Counted from the first letter of the stretch, positions 1 to 11,473 are shown. The stretch: 64,000 nucleotides of DNA from Euclidia mi (GCA_944739405.2 OX123186.2:36379551-36443550); one strand, 5' to 3'. Numbers and translations are program-made. The notes: generated by a model from the sequence alone, not told the origin.

Positions 1-1721
1 TTGCTTTGAACGTAGCATTTAGTAGAGTCATTCAGGACAGCCTGTCCGGTTTTGTTGACTAATTATCTTCGCTTCAGATTGTCATCGATTTGGAAGTCTA
101 GTCAAAATACAATACTGAAAACACTTTGAAAAATTAATTTAACGAAATTGAAAATAAGCGTCAGACGGTACCATCATAAATAAGATAGTTAAAATATTTT
201 CAAGGTTCCTGCAAAAGTTGCTGCGCTTCTACTGGCAACGAACTCAATTAGGAACTTAAAGGGTCGTTCATAACAACCCTGGAGCCAGTGGGACGTGAAA
301 TGTAGGGGCTCGCAATTTAGACAACCCCGTGAGACAACAACAACGGGAGTGTCAATTGAAGGAGGTCATAATCTATTGAATGGTAAAGGAATTATCCAGT
401 TGAGTAAATCTTTGAGTCAGAAAATCTGACTGATATAAAATCACGTCGTGACAATCCTGGTGTGTCTGATGCTGGAACTCCGGAGCATATAAAAGGTCAT
501 TAAACTCTTCTTTTCAAATCATGATTACTATGTTTACAAATCGCGAAAGTTTGAAGGTGTTTATTTCATACGATAAGGTTTATGGAAACAGACTCACCAC
601 CTTCGTAAAAGTCGTTTACAAAGTACTTCGAACACCATTAGTGTAGTTAACAGTTAATCTAACAAACAAATGCCAAATCCAAACGATACTCGGTGTAATT
701 AAAGTAAATACTGTTGGTTTTGATAAAACAACTTCAAACTCGTTTCGCGTTTTGATGGGACTGCCGTAATATTGCAGCGCGTTGGGTTGCTTGTTTAAGC
801 AGGCGTCAATTGGTTTCCACCCTAATGAGAAAGTTATGTGTATCCATGGTGCGCTGTTTCTAGGCCAAGCCTAAAAGCCAGCGATTTATCTCAAATAGGT
901 TTCAATTCATGCTTGTGAAATGATTTTCGACGTAAAAAGAAAATAAATATTTTTTTTGCAGATGAACTATCAGTTTTATTTTTCTTTTGTGACTTACATG
1001 CATGAGTACATAGAAAGAGAGACTTATACGATCTGTGCATACGTATATACAATCACGTTCTTTCCCCGTCAAGATCGGCAAGAAATAACAGACGCGCGAC
1101 GGCACTAGCTTCTATCCTTGTAAACCTTACGCGTTTACTCTACTTTTCATGAGATTTATAGCACACATAAAACTCCTCTTTTAACAAACATCGTCACAAT
1201 AATCCAAACTGCTCATAAAATAATATATAAATAGCTTAACTAAAATGACTAACCACTTTTCTTTATTATTCCTCAATCAAAATGTCACCGAACTGGTTCA
1301 GAAGACAATTATTTTTCAGTACAACATGAACGTCATTTACGATAAACCGGACAGCGAGTGCCTGTATGATAAATGACCTGCTGTGTTCGACGGGTGTCCT
1401 GTCATGTCAAGCTTGAAGTTTTCGAATTACAACCGGTCTGAGTGACGGAATGATAGACTACTTATACATTGTACTTTTCTTATGGATGATTATATAAATA
1501 TTCTAGAAAGACCGGAATTGAAACTTCTGTTCTGCAGCTTTGCGTCTTTTTTAAGCGTAGATAAATAAGTAATAGATTCTAGCGGTTTGTATAATCAGAC
1601 AAGTTTATTTCACATGTCTAAAAGGCACTTTCCTATTAGTATATAAATATGTAGCTTGGTTATTTGCATATCATATTTGTTTAGAAAAACAATCTATTTT
1701 GTTGACTTCTAAATAAATATT
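1..1721 (+). repeat. Left arm of a large inverted repeat
   Basis: This stretch is the reverse complement of 10402-11473 followed by 6594-7200. For example, its inner end (GTTGACTTCTAAATAAATATT, read at 1701-1721) faces AATATTTATTTAGAAGTCAAC from 6594, and the first bases of the window face about 11473. Arms differ by scattered substitutions and small indels, roughly ten percent by eye. The window edge cuts this arm, so its true outer limit is unknown. A 67-codon ORF at 902-1105 on the minus strand is partly mirrored in the other arm (10444-10635), but it has no recognisable domain and I do not call it a gene. The site matching the RTE-like LINE insertion in the other arm is uninterrupted here at 1120-1130. 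Confidence 0.85.
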
Positions 1722-2540
1722 GAATACTTCTACTACGATTTTGTATGTTGTTTTTGTAAAATGCGACCAATTTAAAAGCGAATCAAAAATCAATAAAGTT
1801 TTGATGGACGATGCATTTGCATATATTTAATTTTCCTAAACGTAGCCCACTATTTATCGTTCTATTCCTTAAATGAGTTAAAAAACGCATTTACGTTACA
1901 CAACATATCAGGGGGGGTCAATATTGTGACTTGATTTGTTGTTCGTAATAGATCACAAAACATAAGCAATATTTCCAGAGATCACAACTTGTATATCTTG
2001 CTCTGGAAGACAAGAGTTATAATAGATTATATAGAATAGCCGCGGTTTCTTTATCTCAAGATTGGTTTGGCCATGTCGTAAGTTTTTGGATGGCTTAAGT
2101 ACAAACATTTACACCAGAGGTCGCCACACGCTTACACGAAAAAGAAAAAAAAGCCAAAATATATTTAGTTTAAGCAAAAATGTAAGAAAATAAGTTTATG
2201 TTTATAAATTGTTATCGATAACTTGACATTTATCATCTCAAGTTTAAATTTTCTTTTATTTGCATTTTTTCAAAGATATGTGCTTACTTTTATAGCGTTA
2301 AGAAAACTGCGCGAAAAAGCTTTCATGTCTAAAACTTGTCTATAACGTTTCTAAAGTACTACATATATTTATTCATAACTTTAATTTAAAGTGTGGCACG
2401 CTACGTATGGCCTAACTTTTTGAGAAGAGTGGCATATTGATTCTTAATTTGGAACTGTTCTATGTCTTTCTAGCTTAAATTATAGTTGAAAATAGAATCC
2501 ACATATTCAAATAACCAGTGAAGTTAGTGCGTTATTTTCT
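1722..2540. other. AT-rich DNA, nothing recognised
   Basis: No open frame, RNA gene or repeat that I recognise. The stretch lies in the spacer of the large inverted repeat. Confidence 0.5.
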
Positions 2541-3225
2541 TGTGTTTATGCGAATGTTACACATTGAAATTAAACTACAGTTTACGGATTTATCCCGTTA
2601 TATTGGTTACACTATGCTTGGAGTTTCCCTGCGAGATCGAATCAGAAATGAGGAGATCCGCAGTAGAACCAAAGTCGCCGACATAGCTCTCCGGATAGCC
2701 AAGCTGAAGTGGCAGTGGGCAGGGCACATAGCTCGAAGAACCGATGGCCGTTGGGGCAGAAAGGTTCTGGAGTGGCGGCCACGTACCGGACGACGCAGCA
2801 GAGGTAGGCCCCCCGCAAGGTGGACCGACGACGTCGTCAAGATCGCGGGAGGCGGTTGGATGCGGGCGGCTCAAGACCGGTCTGTGTGGAGAACCTTGGG
2901 GGAGGCCTATGTCCAGCAGTGGACGTCGTTTGGCTGATATGATGATTGGTTTCACTTACTCATATTTTTTATTAAAGTAACAAATAACATATATACAACA
3001 GAATAAAACTACTTATGCAACTAAACTATCCTAAACTAAACCAATAAAACTAAAACCGTATAAACCGTTTCACTTACTTAGTTAATACATTTAAACCGAA
3101 TGATCTAGAAACTACTTTTCTTTTTTATTACTAGCCAACGTTTCGAATTCTTTACATGATTCATGGTCACGGCAGACTGAGGTGATATATGTCTCCTTCT
3201 TGAATGTATAATTATGTTTCCTCAA
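2541..3225 (+). repeat. Dispersed TIR-type repeat interrupted by an RTE fragment
   Basis: Two pieces, 2541-2612 and about 2945-3225, match the repeat at 50180-50445. Shared blocks are the CGAATGTTACACATTG block at the left and the CCGAATGATCTAGAAACTA and CACGGCAGACTGAGGTGATAT blocks at the right. The copy at 50180 lacks the interruption and so shows the empty site. In this copy the right inverted terminus visible at 50396-50440 is not obvious. About 120 bp after the RTE fragment (2957-3080) have no match in the other copy and are either a private insertion here or a deletion there. Confidence 0.65.
2613..2944 (+). mobile_element. 5'-truncated RTE-like LINE copy (3' end only)
   Basis: This 332-bp insertion matches 10070-10401, the 3' end of the complete RTE-like element, with about nine differences counted by eye (near 3 percent). 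It encodes the C-terminal RT tail in an open frame to TGA at about 2935 (residues include KLKWQWAGHIARRTDGRWGR and a basic RPRTGRRSRGRPPARW stretch) and ends in the same GCTGATATGATG tail. The flanks are an imperfect 11-bp target duplication, ATTGGTTACAC at 2602-2612 and ATTGGTTTCAC at 2945-2955. The low divergence suggests a fairly recent insertion from the same family. Confidence 0.88.
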
Positions 3226-4245
3226 AGTACCTACCCGAACATTTTTCCACTATCGTTGTTTCTATTTAATTTACGCACATTCTGCATAAAAAGTAACGTA
3301 GTAGTAAAGGTAAGGATAAGAAATCGCATTTTGATCAAATATCATTGCGTCACTTTAAACAACCAAAAAAATCTGATAGCTCAGCAGCACATATTTCACA
3401 TTTCATCAAACTCAACCAGGTATTGCGAAAAGCGAAACCCAAAAATTTCATAAATACTTTATCTTAAACGTATTTACAATAACAAACGGAACAATTCGTA
3501 ATTCGCCGCAAAATTAACCGCGTGGGTGCCGAGTTCTTTTAATACCGAGCCCAAAACATTCCTCACAGCAAAAAAAAATTGGCGCGATACTCAGTACAAC
3601 AAAGACACAGAAATCCTGTAGGCACAGGTAATAAGCGTAAGTGCCACCGCACCACCAAATTAAATATGAATGCACTTGTAACAGTACTCTTTCGTAGTTG
3701 AAATATAATCTCGTACCTTTTTCAGTTCATGTTGTTTTTATTGTAGTTTTTACGGGCGACGCGACAGTGATAGTGACGTGGGATTGTTAATAATAATGCT
3801 TTTACATTTTATATAGTGTTATATAGTATTTTTTGTGGTAGTTGGTAGATATAAAATGTGGTTGTATTCCAGTTGATACTCGAATGAAATTAATTTGAAA
3901 CTTGTGTGTGAGCCATTTAGCCAAGTAGTACGAGTGTTTTCTTTCAAATCCTGTATATTGAACCTAATCAGCTATGGAATATTATGTTAAACAGTTATAT
4001 TAAATTTAGTAATGAATGTATGTTTCTGACAAGACAAGTTTAAGCAAAGTTATACTTTTGAATTGTTTTGATGTGTATTAAAAAAGGCTATACACTACTT
4101 ATATAAGTTATATTTGTCACAAAACATTTCTATCAGATAATTAACTTTGATGATATTAATGCTTATAATGTGATACAAGATACTGTTATGTCATATAATT
4201 TTCACGTTCTCAAGTAATAGTTCTTTGATGGTATTAAGGGCCTTG
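3226..4245. other. AT-rich DNA, nothing recognised
   Basis: No coding region or known repeat seen. A 79-codon ORF at 3214-3453 lacks any motif and has the composition of random AT-rich sequence. Confidence 0.45.
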
Positions 4246-4335
4246 AAAGCTGATATTCTGTCGAATCTGGTTAGACTGGCAAGCGCACTCCGGATGTCAA
4301 GGCGAGAAGTCTAATGCAACTGAAATAATGCTAGG
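4246..4335 (+). mobile_element. Relic of the SINE-B 3' end
   Basis: The stretch aligns by eye with the 3' half of the full-length SINE-B at 25722-26112. Shared landmarks are ATCTGGTTAGAC, a run like AAGCG..CTCCGG, a TGCAAC block and a TGCTAGG block, followed by a GATGGTGATGG tail. It is diverged and has no clear target duplication, so it is probably old. Confidence 0.5.
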
Positions 4336-5151
4336 ACGATGGTGATGGTATTTAGGCCGTTATTCTTCTTCAAGTGCAATCTACCAATACCAAGAATCCT
4401 GGAAGGAAGGATGTATATTTAAGATAAAACAGAGTGAGCGAGAAAGCTGTTTAAATATCTGGCTCCTATTACTCACGCATCACCCTTACTTCCTACAGCA
4501 GAATGAACATACGTGTTCCTGGTATATATCTCAGAACTTTGACTGGAATAGTGTGAGGTTGCGGTTGTACTAAAATAATTGACGTGTGTAGTCTATGTGT
4601 TATCTCAGCTGTGAATGCGTACTCATAGAACGTACGTTAACGAGCCGAAGGGAATGGGAAACGTTTATAGTATGATATTGTATTACATTTTGCAGTTGAA
4701 ACGTAGTTGCGTTTACTGGTACGGTTGACTGGTTAGGCAAATGTTTAGAGTATCCATAATTGTAATATACATACATACATATTTGATCTGAGCTTGTTCG
4801 ACACAGTACAAAACTAACTCACAAACTGCATTCTTGATAACAAAGAAAATTCGACTGTATCAATAATAGGTCTAGATCGGATCAGCCGTCTTGTGAATGA
4901 ATAAAGCACTATCATGCAAGTCTTTGAACCATATTAGGAACGATTTTTATACCTTTTGGAATGTGTATGAATCACACACCAAGAAAATAAAATATCTGGC
5001 AACAATGACTGCCGACAGTGAAAAAGATCGAGCACTGGTGAAAGAAAAATAAGTCAAAGGGTATGAACATAAAAATTGGCGTTAGGTACATTGTTCAGGC
5101 CGTGTTTTCAAGCCATAACTACCGATCCTAGTCAAGAAATAATGCAGATTA
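4336..5151. other. AT-rich DNA, nothing recognised
   Basis: No gene, RNA or repeat could be supported here. Confidence 0.45.
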
Positions 5152-5760
5152 AGGCCGCGCGCACTTTGGACACGTTTTCGTACGAATTTTACTCGTGCGT
5201 ACACGTACGAACACATACGTTCGTATGTGTTCCCGATCCTGATATTCCAAGTACTATGGGAGCGCGCAGACTGGGTGCGAGTTAGTCGTGCGTATACGTA
5301 CGTGTAGTTCAGACGTCCGGAAACAATCCGAACTTGTTGGGATTTCAAAACACATTCGTACGTTTTAACATAAGAAATGGATGTAGAAAAGTTAATTAAA
5401 CCTGATTCACGAACATAAATGTTTGTGGAACCAAAGTGATTGTATAAGTGATGTTATAAGTCTTCCGTGATATGATGAAATTCAGCAAAATCGTGTCTTT
5501 TTAAATATATTTCACGCACCAATTCGGTTCTATGATAGCGACGACGCCACCGCAGTCTTCGAGTACGTAATAAGAGAATTGTCATGAAGATACAGATTAT
5601 TCATTGCGCTCCACCCAAAGCAGACTTCACAAATCCGATATCACTAGAACACTGCTCATTTGACTAATAAAAACGTATACAGTGTGCGCACTCAATTCGT
5701 ACGACCACGATCGTACGTATACTATACGATACGAATTCGTGTCCAAAGTGCGCGCGGCCT
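5152..5760 (+). mobile_element. GC-terminated MITE, about 610 bp
   Basis: Inverted ends of about 25 bp read AGGCCGCGCGCACTTTGG at the left and its complement at the right (CCAAAGTGCGCGCGGCCT). Both ends sit next to TA, so a TA duplication, or a 3-bp one, is possible; the exact boundary is ambiguous by one or two bases. Subterminal DNA is unusually rich in CGTACG, including 5180-5240 and 5697-5745, and such repeats could be transposase-binding sites. The short ORFs inside have no domain. A TIR of this kind next to a short TA or TWA duplication would fit PIF/Harbinger or Tc1-like MITEs, but the superfamily is not decided. Confidence 0.7.
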
Positions 5761-5902
5761 TATTGTATTTAAGTCACAAACTTTTTGTAAAAGTGAAAAC
5801 TTTTTATAATAAGACTTAGATGGGTTTCTGTCCCATAGTCCCAAGGCTGTAAGCTTTTTCTTAGTATTGAAAGTAGTAATATATCCGTTTTTAATACAAA
5901 TA

Positions 5903-6430
5903 AAAAATTGGGCAAGTGCGAGTCGTGCGCGACGAAGGGTTCCGTACCATCATCTATAAAAGAAAATCACGTTCGTTGTATGTATACTTAAATACTTTAT
6001 AAGTTTCTACCTGTTTATTAAGATCGAGTAACAAATTGCTTAAAAATTACGTTTGTTGTATGGGAGCCCCCCTTTATTATTTTATTTAAAAAAAATTTAA
6101 TTATTTATTTTGAAAGGTAATATACAACTGCATATTCTGTGAAAATTTAAAGCGTCTCCCTTATTTTGAGCAAAAAATACGAAAAAAACACGTTTTTTGT
6201 ATGGGACCCCCCCTTAATATTTTCATTCTTTTTATTTTTAGTATTTTTTGTTATAGCGGCAACCGAAATACATAATTTGCGAAAATTTCAGCTTTCTAGC
6301 TATCATGGTTTATGAGATACAGCCTGGTGACAGACAGACGGACAGACAGACAGACAGAGAGACAGACAGACAGACAGCGGAGGCTTAGTAATAGGGTTCC
6401 GTTTTTTACCTTTTAGGTACGGAACACTAA
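5903..6430 (+). repeat. Lepidopteran ACAG-microsatellite repeat, copy 1
   Basis: The repeat begins near TTGGGCAAGTGCGAGTCG. It contains an imperfect duplication of a block with ACGTTTGTTGTATGGGA and carries a pure (ACAG)n tract at about 6328-6378. It ends GGGTTCCG...TTTAGGTACGGAAC. The second copy at 55984-56526 lies in the same orientation and is highly similar along its length. It has no coding capacity. Short inverted matches (GGTTCCGTACC near 5939 and GGTACGGAAC near 6416) suggest a non-autonomous element, but its class is unknown to me. Confidence 0.75.
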
Positions 6431-6593
6431 AAAACGTAGCAAGTTCAAGTTGCGGTTCTAAACTCCAAACAGTTCCACAGCCTGTCATTAGGTACTCTAT
6501 TCGCAACTCGTGTACCTATTTGTAATCGTACTTTCGTCACAGGTAGTTCAAAGTGGGCTTGATCCCTCTTACTTTGAGAGGATCAAACTCGCC

Positions 6594-7200
6594 AATATTT
6601 ATTTAGAAGTCAACAAAATAGACTGTTTTTCCCTAAACATATTTAAGTTATGCAAACAACCAAGCTACATATTTTAATACTAATAGGAAAATACCTTTTA
6701 GACATGTGCAATAAACTTGTCTGATTATAGGTACAAACCATTAAAATCTATTGCTTATTTACCTACGCTTAAAAGAGACGCAAAGCTGCAGAACAGAAGT
6801 TTCAATGCCGGTCTTTCTAGAATATTTTTATAATCATCCATGAGAAAAGTACAATGTATAAGTAGTCTATCATATCGTCACTCAGGCCGGTGGTAATTCG
6901 AAAACTCCAAGTTTGACATGACAGGACACCCGTCGAACACAGCAGATCATTTATCATACAGACACCCGCTGTCCGTTTTATCGTAAATGACGTTTATGTT
7001 GTACTGAAAAATAATTGCCTTCTGAACCATTTCGGTGACATTTTGATTGAGGAATAATAAAGAAAAGTGGTCAGTCATTTTAGTTTACCTATTTATATAT
7101 CCTTTTCATGGGTGGTTTGAGTATTGTGACGATGTTTTTTAAAAGAGGAGATTTTTGTGTGCTACAAATCTCATGAAATGTAGAGTAGCGTAAGGCTTTC
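6594..7200 (-). repeat. Right arm of the inverted repeat, inner part
   Basis: Reverse complement of about 1120-1721. The arm is broken at 7200 by the RTE-like element and resumes at 10402. Confidence 0.85.
7190..7200 (+). repeat. Target-site duplication, 5' copy
   Basis: GTAAGGCTTTC is repeated exactly at 10402-10412. The uninterrupted left arm has one related copy on the minus strand at 1120-1130 (GTAAGGTTTAC). Confidence 0.9.
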
Positions 7201-7298
7201 GGGCGTCGGGACGTGACGACCCCACCGCCCACTGGGGGAGTTACTCTGACGAGTAGATACTCTTCATAGTATCTCCCCCAGCGCAAGCAGTCAACCGA

Positions 7299-7421
7299 AT
7301 GATGGCGGTAAATCCCAAGGTGCTAGATGGGCAGCAGCGTCCAGCTCTAAAGACTTCTGCCACTGCAATCGCCAATACGCCTGCCAAGCGTGGCGATTAC
7401 GGCAAATCCCCCCAAACATGA
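7299..7421 (+). CDS. 40-codon upstream ORF of the RTE-like element
   Basis: It starts ATGATGGCG and encodes a basic peptide beginning MMAVNPKVLDG and ending GDYGKSPQT. Its TGA stop (7419-7421) overlaps the start codon of the main frame (7418-7420) as ATGA. That stop-start overlap is the arrangement used for termination-reinitiation in some insect LINEs; SART1 of Bombyx is the case I know. Short first ORFs ahead of the EN-RT frame are also reported in RTE elements. Whether this one is translated is inference. It could be a chance ORF in a GC-rich leader, but the exact overlap argues against that. No domain was recognised. Confidence 0.5.
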   Translation: MMAVNPKVLDGQQRPALKTSATAIANTPAKRGDYGKSPQT

Positions 7422-10395
7422 ACCACATCAATAAAAACCGGCTCCTAGTCACCGGCGGCCCCGCTAGTCCTCATTATGGTAGCGGCCATGGTAACGGCGG
7501 GGCAAGGGGTGCGAAGAATCTCCGGAAGAGATCAGGCTACCACCACCAACGACAATTTGCCCTGGCAACACTAAACACGCGCACACTGCGGACCGACGAG
7601 AAGATTGTCGAACTGGAAGAAGAATTGAGCAAGTTGCGATGGGATATCATAGGCCTATCTGAAGTCCGAAGACAGGGGGAGGACTCGATAGTTCTCAATT
7701 CCGGTAACTTGCTCTTCTACCGGGAGGGCGACCAACAGTCGCAAGGTGGTGTCGGGTTCCTCGTCCACAAATTTCTCGTGACCAACGTGGTAAATATCGG
7801 GAGTGTGTCGAGCAGGGTAGCGTACCTTATACTCAGAGTATTCAAGCGGTATTCGCTGATGGTCATACAGGTATACGCTCCGACCTCGACGCACCCCGAT
7901 GAGGAGGTGGAGGCCATATACGAGGACTTATCTCGGGCTATACATGGCTTCAAAACCCATTACACTGTGGTCATGGGAGATTTTAACGCGAAACTGGGCA
8001 AACGCGACGGTGATGAGCTGAGAGTGGGGCAATTTGGATATAGGCATCAGAATTCCCGGGGTCATTTGCTGGCTAGCTTTATGGAGAAGGAAGGACTCTA
8101 TATGATGAATTCCTTCTTCAAGAAGCGAAAATGCCGCAAGTGGACCTGGGTAAGTCCAGACGGTGCCACCAAAAATGAGATTGACTTTATCATGTCGACG
8201 AAGAGGCAAATATTCAATGATGTCTCTGTGATCAATTCGCTTAAAGTGGGTAGCGATCACTGAATGGTAAGAGGCACATTGAATATCTGTACAAGCCTCG
8301 AACGGTCGAGGTTGATAAAGTCCACGCTCCGACCGGCACCGGTTCGTATCCAAAACCCCGAGAGCTTTCAGCTCGAACTCAAGAACCGTTTCGAATGCCT
8401 GGGCGAATGCGAAGATGTGGACGAGTACAGTAACGGGTTCGTGGATGCCGTTCATACAACAGGGGCTAAATTCTTTAAGCCCCATAAAAGCAAGAGAACC
8501 AGCAAGATCTCAGGTCTGACCCTCGAGCTGTTAGAGGAAAGGCGCAAGATGGTTCTGCTATCCTCCGACGACATGCCGAAATATCGGCACCTCAACAGAC
8601 AGATCTCTAAGTCTCTGACTCGCGATCTCCGCCAATACAACACAAAATGTGTTCGTGAGGCGATCGAGCAGAATAAGGGATCCAAAGTGTTCCAGAGAGA
8701 TCTGTCTGTTGGGCAGAGCCAGCTGACAAAGCTAAAGATGGAGGATGGCAAAATCGTATCGTCCAAGTCTGAGCTCTTGGAGGAGATCGAAAGGTTCTAT
8801 GGACAGCTATACACGACAACGCAACAACCCGCAAGTACTCCAGTGTCAGACCCTACAGCTGGATTGACCCGACACTATACCGAAGATATCCCGGACGTCA
8901 GCGTGCACGAGATTAGTGTGGCTCTCAAACAGCTCAAAAACAACAAGGCGCCGGGTGATTACGGAATTACGAGCGAGCTTCTGAAGGCCGGCGGTACACC
9001 CGCTATAGAAGCCCTTCGGAAGCTATTTAATTCCGTCATGCTCGAGGGTAAAACGCCACAGGCGTGGCATAGAGGTGTGGTGGTGCTTTTCTTTAAGAAA
9101 GGGGATAAAACCCTCTTAAAGAACTACAGACCCATCACACTTCTGAGCCAGGTCTACAAGCTGTTTTCGAGGGTCATCATGAATCGTCTCGAGAGCAAGC
9201 TAGATGACTTCCAGCCTCCCGAACAAGCCGGTTTCCGTAAAGGCTATAGTACCATAGACCACATACATACGCTGCGGCAGGTTATACAGAAGTCCGAGGA
9301 ATATGATGAATGATGATGAAATAGGATGGTTATACAACCAGCCTCTATGCTTGGCGTTTGTGGACTATGAGAAAGCCTTCGATTCGATCGAAACCTGGGC
9401 GGTGCTACAGTCTCTCCAACGGTGCCGGATTGACTACCGATATATCGAAGTGCTGAAGTGTTTGTATGAAAACGCCACTATGTCAGTCTGCCTCCAGCAC
9501 CAGAGTTCGAAACCTATTCAACTCCAGCGAGGGGTGAGACAGGGGGATGTTATATCCCCGAAACTGTTTACCACTGCGCTGGAGGATGTTTTCAAGCTTT
9601 TGGACTGGAATGGACTCGGCATCCACATCAATGGCGAGTACATCACTCACCTTCGATTCGCAGACGATATCGTAGTCATGGCTGAGACCATGGAAGACCT
9701 AGGCACAATGCCTCTGTAGAGTCTCCCTACAAGTAGGTCTTAAGATGAACATGGACAAAACGAAAATCATATCGAACGTCCATGTTGTACCTGCTCCTAT
9801 TCAGGTTGGGAACTCTAAGCTCGAAGTTGTCGACAAGTAGTCCAATTAGGTAGGTCTAACTTCGAAAAGGAGGTCAATCGTCGAATCCTACTCGGTTGGG
9901 CAGCGTTCGGGAAGCTACGACATATCTTCTCGTCCGATATCTCGCAGTGTCGCAAGACGAAAGTCTTTGACCAGTGTGTGTTGCCAGATGACTTACGGGT
10001 CAAAGACGTGGTCGCTCACTATGGGCCTTATCAGAAGGCTCAAGGTCACTCAGAGGGCGACGGAGAGAGCTATGCTTGGAGTTTCCCTACGAGATCGAAT
10101 CAAAAATGAGGAGATCCGCAGTAGAACCAAAGTCGCCGACATAGCTCTCCGGATAGCCAAGCTGAAGTGGCAGTGGGCAGGGCACATAGCTCGAAGAACC
10201 GATGGCCGTTGGGGTAGAAAGGATCTGGAGTGGCGGCCACGTACCGGACGACGCAGCAGAGGTAGGCCCCCCGCAAGGTGGACCGACGATCTCGTCAAGA
10301 TCGCGGGAGGCGGTTGGATGCGGGCGGCTCAAGACCGGTCTGTGTGGAGACCCTGGGGGGAGGCCTACGTCCAGCAGTGGACGTCGTTTGGCTGA
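7418..10395 (+). pseudogene. RTE-like endonuclease-reverse transcriptase, disrupted
   Basis: The start at 7418 follows the upstream ORF. The first block, 7418-8263, is an apurinic-type endonuclease: LATLNTRTLR near residue 51, the E of LSEVRRQ, QVYAP, MGDFNAKLG and a final GSDH. Immediately after SDH a TGA occupies a position where related elements usually have arginine (CGA), consistent with CpG decay. The frame continues from 8264 through RT motifs (KNNKAPGDYGITSELLKAGG, YRPITLL, QAGFRKGYSTIDHI). At 9302-9332 a 31-bp insertion shifts the frame, which resumes with LAFVDYEKAFDS and FADDIVVMAE (the catalytic aspartates). A small deletion near 9715 and others near 9837 and 9985 break it again. 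The C-terminal region is open at 9967-10395. Database hits to such endonucleases are often mislabelled craniofacial development protein 2; this is not a host gene. Confidence 0.9.
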
Positions 10396-10401
10396 TATGA
10401 T

Positions 10402-11473
10402 GTAAGGCTTTCAAGGATAGAAGCTAGTGCCGTCTGTTATTTCTTGCCGATCTTGACGGGGAAAGAACGTGACTGTATGTACGTTTGCACAGATCGTATT
10501 AGTCTCTATTTCTATGTACTCATGCATGTATGTCACAAAAGAACAAAAATATTGATAGTTCATCTGCAAAAAAAGTATTTATTTTCTTTTTACCTCATAA
10601 ACCAAGTCGAAAATCATTTCACATGCATGAAATAGCTGGCTTGGCCCACAAACAGCGCACCATAAATGCACATAACTTTCTCATTAGGGTGGAAAACAAT
10701 TGACGCCTGCTTAAACAAGCAACCCAACGCATTGCAATATTACGGCAGTCCCATCAAAACGCGAAACGAGTTTGAAGTTGTTTTATCAAAACCAACAGTG
10801 TTTACTTTAATTACACCGAGTATCGTTTGGATTTGGCATTTATTTGTCAGATTAACTTTTAACTTCACAAATGGTGTTCGAAGTATTTTGTAAACGACTT
10901 TTATGAAGGTGGCGTAGTGATTTGAAAAAAAAGAGTTTAATGACCTTTTATATGCCCCGAAGTTTCAGCATCAGACACACCAGGAGTGGTCACGACGTGA
11001 TTTTATATCAGTCAGATTTTCTGACTCAAAGATTTACTCAACTGGATAATTCCTTTACCATCCAATAGATTATGACCTCCTTCAATTGACACTAATTATA
11101 TCCCGAACAACTTAATCCATTGATATATTTTATTATAACGGGGTTGTCTAAATCGCGAGCCCCTACATTTCAGGTCCCACTGACTCCAGGGTTGTTATGA
11201 ACGACCCTTTAAGTTCCTAATTGGGTTCGTTGCCAGTAGAAGCGTAGCAACTTTTTACAGCAACCTTGAAAATATTTTAACTATCTTATTTATGATGGTA
11301 CCTACCGTCTTACGCTTATTTTCAATTTCGTCAAATTATTTTTTCTTTGTGTTTTCAGTATTGCATTTTGAATAGACTTCCACATCGATGACAATCTGAA
11401 GCGAATAGAATTAGTCAACAATAACCGGTCAGAGTGTTATGAATTACTCTACTAACTGTTATGTCCAAAGCAA
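10402..11473 (-). repeat. Right arm of the inverted repeat, outer part
   Basis: Reverse complement of about 1-1130. The first 11 bases are the 3' copy of the LINE target duplication. An indel of several dozen bases distinguishes the arms near 11095-11150. Beyond 11473 comparison is impossible because the window begins at the matching base. Confidence 0.85.

Larger units (their letters stand above)
7201..10401 (+). mobile_element. Complete RTE-like non-LTR retrotransposon, mutated
   Basis: This 3201-bp element lies between exact 11-bp target duplications. In order it has a GC-rich 5' leader, a 40-codon upstream ORF, a long frame with an endonuclease then a reverse transcriptase, almost no 3' UTR, and a GATATGATG terminus. 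The short leader, EN-RT order, lack of a gag-like ORF1 and GATG-type end are typical of the RTE clade. It is much more GC-rich than the surrounding DNA. A nonsense codon, a 31-bp insertion and small deletions interrupt the frame, so it cannot now encode its own protein in one piece. It landed in the right arm of the inverted repeat after the arms were duplicated. Confidence 0.92.

Noticed and set aside
7418..8263. Host gene similar to 'craniofacial development protein 2'
   Set aside because: That label is commonly attached to RTE endonucleases. The frame lies inside an element with target duplications and an RT downstream.
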